From Lichina pygmaea (Eukaryota > Ascomycota > Lichinomycetes > Lichinales > Lichinaceae): 64,000 nucleotides of DNA. This document shows, in pieces, positions 31,344 through 41,810 of this stretch (its first letter is position 1; each line of letters opens with the position of its first letter). The notes beneath the pieces are model-generated. The model searched no databases, was not told the DNA's origin, and saw nothing but the letters and a program-made list of their open reading frames with translations. Both the position numbers and the translations under genes were made by a program. The stretch lies in contig OY730169.1 in NCBI GenBank assembly GCA_963422465.1, positions 1,798,001 through 1,862,000 on the forward strand. Reading direction: 5' to 3'.

Positions 31344-34300
31344 ATGTCACGGCACCGGGATGAGGAGGACGACAGCGATGAGTTTGGAGGAATTGCGGAT
31401 GATGATCTCGTTCTGGCTGCTGAGCTATACAATCCATCGGGCGTAGCAGCTTCCTCATCTTCGCATCCTTCCCCTTTAAGACCGTCGAAGAGGAGGCGTT
31501 TGGATGATGACGATGATCGCGACGATGATCGCACGGCGGCGACGACGCCAGGCCCGCGATCACTCCCCGGGGCACAGAGTCATCGTAATGGCTTTGCAGA
31601 TGGCTCCAGTATATGGTGTCAGTCTGGCCACTTTCAGCGGAGGAGTGACGTCCAGTCCGAGAGGAAATGCCGTCCGGATGCCGGTGTCTATGGCATTCGG
31701 ACTCCGGCGTCATGTCCGCCCAAGCCCAGGCGGGCACCGGGCTCAGGCCAAGCTTCAAGACTGCGAGCCGTGGAGAGCACTTCGTGGGATGACAACGCCT
31801 TTGACACTCCGCGCAGGCTAGCCAACGACCACATCCCCGGTCAATCTGGTGGACCTATGAGCAAGGGCCCAAGCACCTCCAGGCCGGACAAGAGGAAAGA
31901 ACAGCTCAGGCCCGGTGGCGACCATGTTCAACTCTCCTCGCCGACTCCTGGCTCGGCCAGGTCGGACAACCGCGCCGAGACTGTGGCCAGGCAGGGACTC
32001 CTGGCAGAGAGGTCCGGTGGCCGACGAGGGCAGAGCGATCGCGGCGGCAACGCGACGGCCACACCGGCAACGTCCTTCTCATCCCTAGCTACGAATGAAG
32101 GCGAGATAGGCACGCCGCGGGCGGCACCCCGCACTGCAGCTCCTTCTGTCGGCCGGCGATCTACGAACGCCGCCGGCAATCTGCGGCAGACCACGTTGTT
32201 CGGGACTCCGGTGCAGACCCCCAGTGGTGCCCCGTCTCAAGCTATCCCGGACGAACCCAGGACGCATCATCCGCTGGATCAGGATGCCCTGGGGGCTTGG
32301 GTCTACCCGATGAACCTAGGAGCCGTCCGGGACTACCAATACAACATCGTTCAGAAAGGTCTCTTCCACAATCTCCTCGTTGCGCTGCCCACGGGGCTGG
32401 GAAAGACTTTCATCGCGGCGACGATCATGCTGAATTGGTTCCGTTGGACGACCCAGTCGCAGATCGTCTTCGTCGCCCCTACCAAGCCTCTTGTCGCCCA
32501 GCAGATCGACGCTTGTTTCAAGATCGTAGGCATCCCTCGGTCCCAGACCACGCTCCTGACCGGAGCTACGCCACCCGGTCTGCGGGCCGAGGAGTGGTCG
32601 ACGAAGCGCGTCTTCTTCATGACGCCGCAGACCATGATCAACGACCTGCGTACGGGCGTGTGCGACCCAAAGAGGATCGTGTGCCTCGTCGTGGACGAGG
32701 CCCATCGTGCCACCGGCAATTATGCCTACGTCGAGGTCGTCAAGTTCATCCGGCGCTTCAACTCCAGCTTTCGCGTCTTGGCCTTGACGGCCACGCCAGG
32801 GTCGACGGTCGAGGCGGTGCAGGCGGTGATCGACGGCTTGGACATCTCGCGCGTCGAGATCCGGACCGAAGAGTCCCTTGACATTCGACGGTTCGTGCAG
32901 AGGCGCAACGTCGAGACCGAGGTTTTCGAGCCGTCGGAGGAGATCGGTAGCATGAAGGAGCTCTTCTCGAAGACGCTCCAGCCGGTTCTGGACGAGCTGA
33001 ACCGCGCAAACGCCTACTGGGTGAAGGACCCGATGTCGCTCACCGCATACGGACTGACCCAAGCCCGAGCCCAGTGGATGAACTCGGACGTGGGCAGGAG
33101 GGCCAATCAAGCCCTGAAGGGCAAGCTCCGCTCCATCTTTGCGCTTCTCGGAAGCCTGGCGCACGCCATCACGCTGCTGCACTTCCACGGCGTCGGCCCC
33201 TTCTATCATTACCTCGCCGGATTTCGATCCGACTCTGGAGATGGCGAGAAGGTGGGCAAGTGGCGCAAGCAAGTCTTGGACAGCCCGCATCTCCACACGC
33301 TCATGAACCGGGCTCGGGCATGGGTCGACCAGCCGGACTTTATCGGCCACCCCAAGCTTGCCTATCTGCGACAGGCTGTCCTCAATCACTTCCTCGATGC
33401 GGACACTGCAAGCCGCACGGCGACCGATGCCCGGCAAGAGCAGCCCACCCGGATCATGGTGTTCGTGCAGTATCGCGACAGCGCCGAGGAGATTGTACGA
33501 GTGCTCCGGCAGAGCCGGCCCATGGTCAGGCCACATGTCTTCGTAGGCCAAGCGGCGGCCAAGTCCTCGGCAGGTATGACCCAAAAGGCGCAACTGGAGG
33601 TGATCGAGCAGTTCAAGAAGGGCACGTACAACACCCTCGTGGCAACCTGCGTCGGAGAAGAAGGTCTCGATATCGGAGAGGTGGACCTGATCATCTGCTA
33701 CGACTCGTCCGCGTCGCCCATTCGCATGCTGCAGAGGATGGGCCGTACCGGCCGCAAGAGGGCCGGCAACATCTACCTGCTTCTCATGCGAGGCAAGGAG
33801 GAGGACTCGTTCACAAGGGCAAAGGATGCATACGAAAAGATGCAGCAGATGATCGCCGCCGGAAACCGCTTCACCTTCCACGACGATCTTTCCCCGCGCA
33901 TCCTGCCGAGGGAGGTCCAGCCCGTGGTCGAGAAGAAGAACATTGAGATTCCAATCGAGAACTCGCAGGGAGACTTGCCCGAGCCGCGCAGGCGAGCCAA
34001 GGCTCCCAAGCGGCCGCCCAAGAAGTTCCACATGCCGGATGGTGTCCAGACCGGGTTCGTCACAGCATCCAAGCTGGGACAAGGCCGACGTCGAGCGACG
34101 GCGAACGACACCGAGGACTCTCAGTCGGACGAGGAGGACGAGGAGCTCGCACTTGCAGATGCCCCCGCTCTCGAGGATGTCATGCTCACCACCGCGGCGG
34201 AGAGCGAACTCCGACATCGATACCAGTATGTACACGACGATGAGGGGAACCAGGTCATTGCCATGCCAAGTCTCGATGCCCACCCTCGGCTCCAAGCTTC

Positions 34301-34922
34301 TCTGCGGCCGACTAAGGCCATACCGCACAGCAGCCTCTCATCCAGAACGGCGAAGATGCTTGGCAGAATCCGCGACATGGACCAGGCTCGGTTAAGCAAG
34401 CTGAAAGACCACTTGCACCCTGGAGATCGAGAACGGATCTCGCGAGGGCAACGGTTATTTTCTTCTGCGGCCGCCAGCTATCCTTCCGCGAGGAAGCTTG
34501 GGGCAAAGTCTCACGGCCGTCCCGTGCAAAGTGCATCATTCGAGCACGACGAGAATGGTGGCTCGTCGTCCGCCGAGGAGACTCATCGAGCTGCCGTTGA
34601 GGCGGATGACGGGCTGCGGGACTTTATCGTCGAGGATGACGTCGAGGAACTGGTCTCGAGCTCGGCAGCTTCGTTGCTGCCACCGTTGCTACCATCATCG
34701 CAACCAGGTGCACGACCGTTCTATCAGTCACCAAAGAGGTCGTCCTCGCACGAGGACGTTGATGGAGACGGCGATCTCCCCGACTTGACCGCTCTCGTCC
34801 ACACGAGGTCTGGACCTCTAGCTGCTCGCAAGGCGGACACGAGAAAGTCGGCGGCTTCCATGACTGCCGATCGGCGTAGGAAGAAGCGGACTGTTGTTCT
34901 AGATAGTGACGACGATCCATGA
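31344..34922 (+). CDS. MPH1: ATP-dependent 3'-5' DNA helicase Mph1 (FANCM family)
   Basis: This SF2 helicase remodels replication forks and dissociates D-loops to suppress crossovers. A single open frame of 1192 codons needs no intron. After a long, poorly conserved N-terminus (residues 1-325) the helicase begins at WVYPMNLGAVRDYQYN. Motif I is PTGLGKTF (about 347), motif II VVDEAHRA (DEAH, about 449), motif III TATPGST, then the family insert containing RTEESLDIRRFV, and motif VI QRMGRTGRKR (about 796). KKFHMPDGVQTGFV is the conserved segment after the helicase core. The C-terminus is acidic and Ser-rich and ends VVLDSDDDP. The N-terminal third is low in conservation, so a small intron there cannot be ruled out. 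Confidence 0.95.
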   Translation: MSRHRDEEDDSDEFGGIADDDLVLAAELYNPSGVAASSSSHPSPLRPSKRRRLDDDDDRDDDRTAATTPGPRSLPGAQSHRNGFADGSSIWCQSGHFQRRSDVQSERKCRPDAGVYGIRTPASCPPKPRRAPGSGQASRLRAVESTSWDDNAFDTPRRLANDHIPGQSGGPMSKGPSTSRPDKRKEQLRPGGDHVQLSSPTPGSARSDNRAETVARQGLLAERSGGRRGQSDRGGNATATPATSFSSLATNEGEIGTPRAAPRTAAPSVGRRSTNAAGNLRQTTLFGTPVQTPSGAPSQAIPDEPRTHHPLDQDALGAWVYPMNLGAVRDYQYNIVQKGLFHNLLVALPTGLGKTFIAATIMLNWFRWTTQSQIVFVAPTKPLVAQQIDACFKIVGIPRSQTTLLTGATPPGLRAEEWSTKRVFFMTPQTMINDLRTGVCDPKRIVCLVVDEAHRATGNYAYVEVVKFIRRFNSSFRVLALTATPGSTVEAVQAVIDGLDISRVEIRTEESLDIRRFVQRRNVETEVFEPSEEIGSMKELFSKTLQPVLDELNRANAYWVKDPMSLTAYGLTQARAQWMNSDVGRRANQALKGKLRSIFALLGSLAHAITLLHFHGVGPFYHYLAGFRSDSGDGEKVGKWRKQVLDSPHLHTLMNRARAWVDQPDFIGHPKLAYLRQAVLNHFLDADTASRTATDARQEQPTRIMVFVQYRDSAEEIVRVLRQSRPMVRPHVFVGQAAAKSSAGMTQKAQLEVIEQFKKGTYNTLVATCVGEEGLDIGEVDLIICYDSSASPIRMLQRMGRTGRKRAGNIYLLLMRGKEEDSFTRAKDAYEKMQQMIAAGNRFTFHDDLSPRILPREVQPVVEKKNIEIPIENSQGDLPEPRRRAKAPKRPPKKFHMPDGVQTGFVTASKLGQGRRRATANDTEDSQSDEEDEELALADAPALEDVMLTTAAESELRHRYQYVHDDEGNQVIAMPSLDAHPRLQASLRPTKAIPHSSLSSRTAKMLGRIRDMDQARLSKLKDHLHPGDRERISRGQRLFSSAAASYPSARKLGAKSHGRPVQSASFEHDENGGSSSAEETHRAAVEADDGLRDFIVEDDVEELVSSSAASLLPPLLPSSQPGARPFYQSPKRSSSHEDVDGDGDLPDLTALVHTRSGPLAARKADTRKSAASMTADRRRKKRTVVLDSDDDP

Positions 34923-35261
34923 GATACCACGAGAGTTTGCATCAATCCTGGATAACTGGTTCCTGGAGAGCCACGCACGAAAGAAGCCTCGCATTTCAAT
35001 CTTACTGTGTGCATGTCCAAAAGTACGACGAGACTGACTGCTGCCATGCTACCAAAGTAAACCTGTGACGTATTGCGCCTGCGTGAGTCGCACACTTATT
35101 GTATAGCTGTTTGCGCCCGCCAATATGCAACGGCGATTGAGCTAGAGCTCCACCCCTCGCCGTAAGTGACGACGCCCAAAGGTACCGTAGCTGTAAGTGG
35201 GGCCTGGCCACACTGCAAACAAGTGGTCACGATTCTCGATCCACCACCACCATCGAGCAGC
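34923..35261. other. Short intergenic region, MPH1 / CAP2
   Basis: A 339-bp spacer between tandem plus-strand genes, holding the Mph1 3' flank and the CAP2 leader. No distinctive element is seen. Confidence 0.55.
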
Positions 35262-36648
35262 ATGTCGACAGGAGAGTACGACGGCGCGCAGTACGACGCA
35301 GCACAGTAAGGTCTCCCTCTGATGCTCTCCATCTCGACGGCGACAGGACGAGCTGACGTGCAAACCCTCCCGGCCCTCGCCCCTCCCAGCGACCTGCTCC
35401 GGCGACTCGACCCGAAACATATAAGCCAGCATCTCAACGGGATCTGCACGCTGGTGCCCGAGCTGACCGAGGACCTCCTGGCCTCGATCGACCAGCCGCT
35501 CGAGACGCGACGGTGCAAGAAGACCGGTCGAGACTACCTGCTGTGCGACTACAACCGCGATGGAGACAGCTACCGGAGTCCGTGGAGCAACCAGTTCGAT
35601 CCGCCCCTGAGCGACGGCACCGTCCCGAGCGAGCGCGTCAGGAAGATGGAGGAGAGGGCGAACGAGGCCTTTGACATTTATCGGGAGCTGTATGTTCTTC
35701 TGGTTCCGGTTTTTCGTCATGGTGCTGGCTCTGGCTCGGGATTCAGGAGACATACAGTGCTGACCAATATCGCTGCTTGGCAACAGCTACTACGAAGGTG
35801 GCGTGTCGAGCGTGTACCTATGGGACCTCGATGTTGGCTTCGCCGGCGTGGTTCTGCTGCGAAAAGGTTTGTCGGAGCTGTCATCTACCGCACGCAACGG
35901 TTTTATCCGTTTCCAACCCCCCTCCTTCGCTGACCGTCTACAGCCGTCTCCCCCAACAGCAAGACCGAAGGGACATGGAACTCCGTGCACGTCTTCGAAG
36001 CGCAGGACAGGGGCGCGGTGACGTACTACAAGCTGACCAGCACCGTCATCTTGCATCTCGGGACCAAGTCCGAGGCCGTCGGTGGGCTGGATCTCAGCGG
36101 CTACTTGAATCGACAAACGGAGCAGAATCTGCCGGCGCATGATGATGCAGGCCAGATCATCAACGTCGGGAAGGTGAGAGGCTTGCTCCCGAGCCCCATG
36201 TGTCAGAGGATGGATGGAGACCGAATGGCTGACGCCGAGTTTCTTCCGTCGTTGCCGCAGTTGGTCGAGGATCTGGAGCTGAAGATGAGGAGTCTACTAC
36301 GTGAGTTACGCTACCTAACATCATGCCGGGTGTCTGCTAACGACGCTGGTGTCGAACAGAGGAAGTATACTTTGGCAAAGGTAGGCACGCTACCTCGAGC
36401 AGACAAAAGCCAGCTCGTACGACGTACTAAACAGCTGCCGTGACAAACAGCCAAGGACATTATCGGCGATCTACGAAGTGAGCCCTGGTCCTGGTCCAAC
36501 CTATCCTTCTTCTTTTCGGTATAGTCGCAGTCGCAGTAGTAGCAGGGCCTGACACTCCTTCGTCTCATCTCTAGGTCTTCAACGTCTCACCGAGACCAAC
36601 AAGGAGAGAGCGGCACATCAGGATGTCATTAATTCGATGATAGCATGA
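35262..36648 (+). CDS. CAP2: F-actin-capping protein subunit beta
   Basis: Pairs with the alpha subunit to cap barbed ends of actin filaments. Eight exons: 35262-35305, 35390-35689, 35787-35866, 35944-36173, 36261-36300, 36360-36380, 36451-36477 and 36575-36648, encoding 271 residues. The first splice joins [14 protein letters not shown] to [10 protein letters not shown], as in other fungi. [20 protein letters not shown] is the CapZ-beta signature, followed by [18 protein letters not shown] and [10 protein letters not shown]. The C-terminal tentacle is [20 protein letters not shown]. Two consecutive exons are only 21 and 27 nt. A start at 35322 would read through the first intron and is less likely. 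Confidence 0.94.
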
Positions 36649-37751
36649 CTTGATGGTCGGCTGCTCGCCGGAAATTTGACCAGACCAGACCAGACCTGCC
36701 CCCCCCCCCCCCCTCTTCAGATGGAACTACCTACTCGCAAGAGCTCAACCCATTCCAAAAAAAACAAACCCCAATATTCGCACAACCAAAAAAGAAAATT
36801 GGTCTAGGACATCTCCTCATTGGACGAAAAACATTCCTGCAAGAGCTTCTTCATGAGATCCATCGCGCAGCTCGCGTTTGGACTCAAAGTAGAGAGCAGC
36901 TCTCGAGTGGGTTGTTTCACGGTCGTAGAGATACAGGGATTCGTCACGCAACGTAGTCCCTTCTACACTCTGTGACAAAGCCACATGACAGCATTTAGCA
37001 CGCTCGGCAACACACTGGGAGATACGTAGTGTACTACGTACCGGTACGTAGACGGCGATCTTGCTCAGGAATGATCGATGGCTTGGGAGTTGAGGGGGGG
37101 GGGGGGGGGGGGGGAGATTGTGGATGGAGAGGATCACGACATCAAAATACTTTCACAAAACCTCCTTCTCCCTTCCTCCGTCTCCTCTCTCTCTTCTCTC
37201 TCCCCCTTCCTCCCTCTCGATGCTTCCCCACCCAAAGCCCCACCGTAACTAGCTCGAAGACGAAACTTTCACACCCCCCGGATATACTGTAGATTGTGTG
37301 GAGGCCTACTGGCACATGCCCTCCCTGAGTGGCTCCATCGTTCGAGACTCCACTGTTCGAGGCTCCACTGTTCGAGGCTCCACTGTTCGAGGCTCCATTG
37401 TCCGAGGCTTCGACGATGGGGGATTTTTGCCACTAGGACGAGAGGTTGGACGTCATAGGTGCTAAACATCATACGCGTTGGACGTCGTAGGGGAACTGTA
37501 TATGATTCTGTGTGACAGGTAACGCTGCTATACACGTAACGCTTGGCTGTTTTGAAGCATGCCCTGCTGTTCGTCGTCGGCATCTTCGAGTATGGAGGAT
37601 GGGGTTGGACATTTCGGCGATTAGATGCTAGAGGGAGGGATTGAAAAAGGGAGGGTGGGGGGTGAGGAAAGAAAGAGGGGCGGGCGGGCGTCGGGGTAGG
37701 GGAGGAAGACATTGGGACATACATTCTTCGAGCAGAGTAGAAATGACGATA
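36649..37751. other. Convergent intergenic region, CAP2 / MMSDH
   Basis: The 3' flanks of two converging genes, with a 15-nt C-run (36699-36713), a 21-nt G-run (37094-37114), a C/T-rich block at 37150-37240 and a 15-bp tandem array at about 37335-37412. No gene is supported. Confidence 0.65.
37335..37412. repeat. 15-bp tandem repeat, about five copies
   Basis: The unit GGCTCCACTGTTCGA repeats about five times with small changes at the ends. It lies some 340 bp past the MMSDH stop codon. Being a multiple of three, it also gives a repeated open frame, which is not a gene. Confidence 0.9.
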
Positions 37752-39675
37752 CTATGCGTGCGTAGGCATGACGGTGCCCTTGTCATGAACATCCTGTGCG
37801 GAGGCAGAGACGCCATCGACGTCGCTATCCTCCGTCCTCCAGAGACTGGTGACGGTCTTGAGCTGGGTGAAGAAGTGAAGGCCGTGCTTCCCGTAGAAGT
37901 AGCTGCCGCCACCGCCGGCGACGCTGTTCTTGTTGCCGGTGAAGCTGAAGAAGGGCAGGGGCACGGGGATGGGCAGGTTGATGCCGACCTGGCCGACGGC
38001 GACGTCGCGCCGGAAGCGCGCGGCCGCGGCGCCGCTGCGCGTGAACATGGCCACGCCGTTGCCGTACTCGTTGCCGTTGACCAGCTCGATCGCCGCCGTC
38101 AGGTCCTCGGTCAGCTCTCCGGCCATGCACACCAGCACCGGCCCGAAGATCTCTTCGCGGTAGCAGCGCATCGTCGGACGCACGTTGGTCAGGATGGTCG
38201 GGCCGAGCTGTTGACGAAGGGAAGGAGGGTAGGTGGTTAGTTCTGTTGTTCGATGGGTCTAGGGATTGGAAGATTTGGGCGAAGAAACGGCGCGTGGAAT
38301 GATATGGTGGTTGACAACGATGGTGGTGGTGGTGGTAGGAGGGGGGTAGTAGAGACAGAAGAACTATACCCAGTTCCCATCAGGATACTTCTCCGGCTTG
38401 TAGCCGCGGCCGTCGAGCAAGATCGCGGCCCCCTCGTCCTCGGCGCTCTGGATCAGATCTTCGATGCGGTGCCTGCTCGCGGCCGAGATGAGGGGGCCCA
38501 GGTCGGCGCCGTCCTCGAAGCCGCCGTCGACCCTCAGCTTCTTCGCCTGCTCCGCGATGTCCGGCAACCAGGCCGTCGTCGATCCGACGGTGAGCAACGT
38601 GCTCAGCGCCATGCAACGTTGACCGGCGGCACCGAAGGCGGCGCCGACGATGGCCTTGACGGCGAGCTCCTTGTCGCAGTCGGGCATCACGACGGCGTGG
38701 TTCTTGGCCCCGACGTTCGCCTGCACGCGCTTGCCGCTGGCCGAGCCTCGCCGGTGGATGTACTCGCCCGCGCCGTTGCTGCCCACGAAGCTGATCGCCT
38801 TGATGGCCGGCTCGTCGAGGATGAAGTCTACCGTCTTGGCCGCACCGTGCACGACGTTGAGCACGCCGTCGGGCAGACCGGCCTCTCGCGCCAGTTCGGC
38901 CAGGATCATCGCCGCGCCCGGGTCCCGCTCCGACGGCTTCAGGATCATACAGTTGCCCGTGACGGTGGCGATTGGAATGGTCCACAGCGGGATCATGGCG
39001 GGGAAATCTCACGTTCACTCAGCCCAATCGCACATGCGAAGAAAGGTTCTTGATATTCGGAGCTATCTCACTAAATGGACAGATGGCGGCAACGATCCCG
39101 AGCGGTTCTCGGTAGGTCCGCGTCTCCATGTCCTTGCCGACCTCTAGAACCTCGCCCAGCATCTGGCTGGTGATGCCGCATGCCGTCTCGGCCACCTGAA
39201 GGCCCCGGAGCACATCTCCCTTGGCGTCGGCAAGTGTTTTGCCCTGTTCCAGCGTGATGCTAGCGGCGAGTCTGTCCCAGTTGTCCCTGATCAGGGCCAC
39301 AAATCGAAACATGAACTGCTGGCGATGCAAGATGCTGGTGGCCTTCCACCGTGGAAAGGCCGCCTTGGCGCTCTCGACCGCGGCCATGAGCTCTTCGTCC
39401 GTGGTCTGCGGCACCCGTGTCACCAGGTTGTTGGTGGCCGGGTCGTGTAGGTCTATCCAAGCAGAAGCCTGCGATGGAACCAGCCGATTATTCAGAAAGT
39501 TGGGGGTGTGCCCAAGCTTTTCAATCTTTTCGTGGCTCTGCGGGTACCAAGGCAACGTCCCTGACGCACAGCGGGCCTTCGCTAGAAACCGCCTTTGCAA
39601 GCTCCATCTTGAAAAGAGCTTGGTGGAGATCGAGCATCTCGACCGGGAAAGAACAGCTGGCATGCGGATTGACAT
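37752..39675 (-). CDS. Methylmalonate-semialdehyde dehydrogenase (acylating), mitochondrial
   Basis: This is an ALDH6-type enzyme of valine and pyrimidine breakdown, turning methylmalonate or malonate semialdehyde into acyl-CoA. Exons 39675-39072, 39007-38370 and 38207-37752 encode 565 residues. The arginine-rich, acid-free N-terminus MSIRMPAVLSRSRCSISTKL is a mitochondrial targeting sequence. LEQGKTLADAKGDVLRG, then CPFNFPAMIPLWT across the first intron, are family hallmarks. The nucleophile is the cysteine of AGQRCMAL; FVGSNGAGEYIHRRG is the cofactor loop. REEIFGPVL and the C-terminal GKHGLHFFTQLKTVTSLW are complete. The frame is open upstream to 39762, giving a possible longer start. Confidence 0.94.
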
Positions 39676-40155
39676 GGTTGTGGCTCTGGCACAACCTTGG
39701 CGTAGCTGAGGAAAGACGTCCGAGAAGAAGGATCCGGAGGATGACTGACTTGAAGCTGGCACTGCTGGAAGGGCTCGAAAGCGCGCGCCGGTGGTTCTAC
39801 CCTACTCGTACATACTTGTCGCCGTTGAGATGCTTTGGGCCGGTTCTGGCCGACGGTAGCCATGCGTGCCACGGCACGGCCAGACGCTAGTACTCCTATG
39901 CCGGCTCGGTCACGTGATCAATCATGTGACTCTCACCCCGCTCCACCCCACCACACCACCTAATTAGCCAGACCTGCGTCGCTATCCGCCGCGTTCCGCC
40001 ATGGCGGGGTACTCGTATAGTACCCGTGCCAGTCCCCCCATGGGCACGGGTAGAGGTCAAAGACTCGGTCCTCCCAAGAATCCTTCTACGAATCGTAGTC
40101 TGCTGCATTGTCCTGCCATCGGACGAGTAGTACCTGACCTCACGAGTCGATCACC
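39676..40155. promoter_or_regulatory. Divergent promoter region, MMSDH / MDR oxidoreductase
   Basis: 480 bp between two start codons pointing apart. The centre (about 39920-40060) is rich in CCACACCACC and CGGGTA-type steps and includes the hyphenated palindrome-like GGCACGGG/CCCGTGCC pair near 40020-40050. No specific factor site is claimed. Confidence 0.5.
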
Positions 40156-41609
40156 ATGAAGGGCGTCGTCGTTGAGAAAGCCGGTGCTCCGTTCACCGTA
40201 GCCACGGACATCGAGAAGCCGAAGCCAGGGCCGGACCAGATCCTTGTAAAGTCCATCGCCGCTGCCATCAATCCCGTGTGAGCTTCTCTGGACATGTGTG
40301 GCCTTTGCAAGGGTCCCTCGCGCTGGCTTCGATTTGAGGAGCGCCCTCGTTGACGAAACGTACTAGAGACACCTACATGCAAAGCCAGGGCCTGCTGGTC
40401 AAGTCGTTCCCTATCGTCCTGGGTTGCGATGCCGCCGGTGTCGTCGTCGACACCGGCAGCGGGGTCAAGGCCAAATTTCAGCCTGGTGATGAGGTTTGCG
40501 GCTGCACGAGGCTGGGCTTCCCTGGGCACTCTACCTTCCAAGAATATGTAAGTATCGTTTATCATCTGCTTGAGGTCTCTCTAGATGCGCAGCATTGATT
40601 GAGCTAACGACATTGCTCTACGTTCAGTTCTTGATGGACGCAGATCTTGCTATCCCAAAACCAAAGAACATTACTATCGAGCAGGCTGCCACGCTCGGTG
40701 TTGGAATCGAGGTGAGTGCCTTGTTGGGCAGAGCTATGTTCTACCTGCCTTTGCTTCCCTAGGCCAGAGCCAATGGCTGACCAGAAACTCAAGACCGCGT
40801 GTCTCGGACTCTTCGTGGCCGGCTTTGCGATTCCCCTTGTGGATCCCAAGAACCCTCCGTCGAGCAAGGATGAATGGATCCTGGTTCTCGGAGGTGCCGG
40901 CAGCGTGGGACAATATGCCATACAAGTCAGTGTTCGGTGCTGAGCACCAGTCGCCTCAGCTAAATGGTTGTAGTTGGCCAAAGTCGCCGGGTATAAAGTT
41001 GTCACGTCTTGCTCGTCCAAGTCCGCTCAGGTGGGTATCACGCGAGACTGGCCTATGACCGTACTGACTCAAACAGACCGTCAAATCCCTCGGCGCCGAT
41101 GCCTTCGTCGACTACAAGAAGAGCGAAGACGAGCAGGTCCAAGAGCTCGCGTCCATCACCGGCGGCAAGATTGGCAAGGTCTATGATACCGTCGCCAAAT
41201 CGCCGGGTCTCTCGAAGCGGGTCTTGTCGGAGGTGTCCACCTTGCAGGACAAACATTACGCGACGACCGACGATTGGTACGGTAGCATCATCACGTGTGG
41301 GCTCTTTTGTCGTCTACTGACCGCCGTTGCAGGTCTGACCTCGGCCCATTCGAGGGCGTCAAGGTTCATCGGGTCATGCTGGGGATCATCGGACGATCCG
41401 GCGAAGACGTCAAGGAGGATCCTCAAATCAACCAGCGTCTGGCGTCGTACGTCCCCATGATCGTGGGCCTCGTCGAAGCCGGCAAGGTCGTTCCCAACGA
41501 GTATCAGATCGCCGGCGAAGGCTTCGAGAGTATCCCCGAGGCGGTCAAGAAGCAGCTGCAGAGCGGTGGCGCCGGAGGGAAGTTTGTCGTCAAGCTGCAG
41601 TCGCCCTGA
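40156..41609 (+). CDS. MDR-family zinc-type alcohol dehydrogenase/enoyl reductase-like protein
   Basis: Seven exons: 40156-40277, 40367-40547, 40628-40711, 40785-40925, 40974-41030, 41077-41276 and 41333-41609, encoding 353 residues. The GroES-like half shows GPDQILVKSIAAAINPVDTY and VLGCDAAGVVVDTGSGV, and FQPGDEVCG. The Rossmann half has ILVLGGAGSVGQYAIQLAK, an NADPH-type GxGxxG. The catalytic zinc ligands of classic ADH are not evident, so it is probably a zinc-independent quinone oxidoreductase or ToxD/trans-enoyl-reductase-like member. Such enzymes often assist polyketide synthases, but none lies nearby. The substrate is unknown. Confidence 0.87.
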
Positions 41610-41810
41610 ACAGCTTGCAATCTACGTACGGTTGATCTGCTTGTGAAGAATGCGTTTACAGGAAACTCGAGCCTCAATTTATCCGCGACAGCTTCGAGCT
41701 AAAGGCTGTTGAGCAAGATGATGTTCGATCTATCCGTCTGTCTACCGGTCTATCTATCTATGACGGACGTCAGTCACCTCGCAGAAGCCACATCGAGTGG
41801 TCACTCTAGG

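Noticed and set aside
32316-34328. A 670-codon antisense open frame across MPH1
   Set aside because: It is the shadow of GC-rich helicase coding sequence; the sense frame has all helicase motifs.
35322-35933. Alternative CAP2 start at the ATG at 35322
   Set aside because: It would read through the first intron. The upstream ATG at 35262 with the splice to [10 protein letters not shown] matches the family N-terminus.
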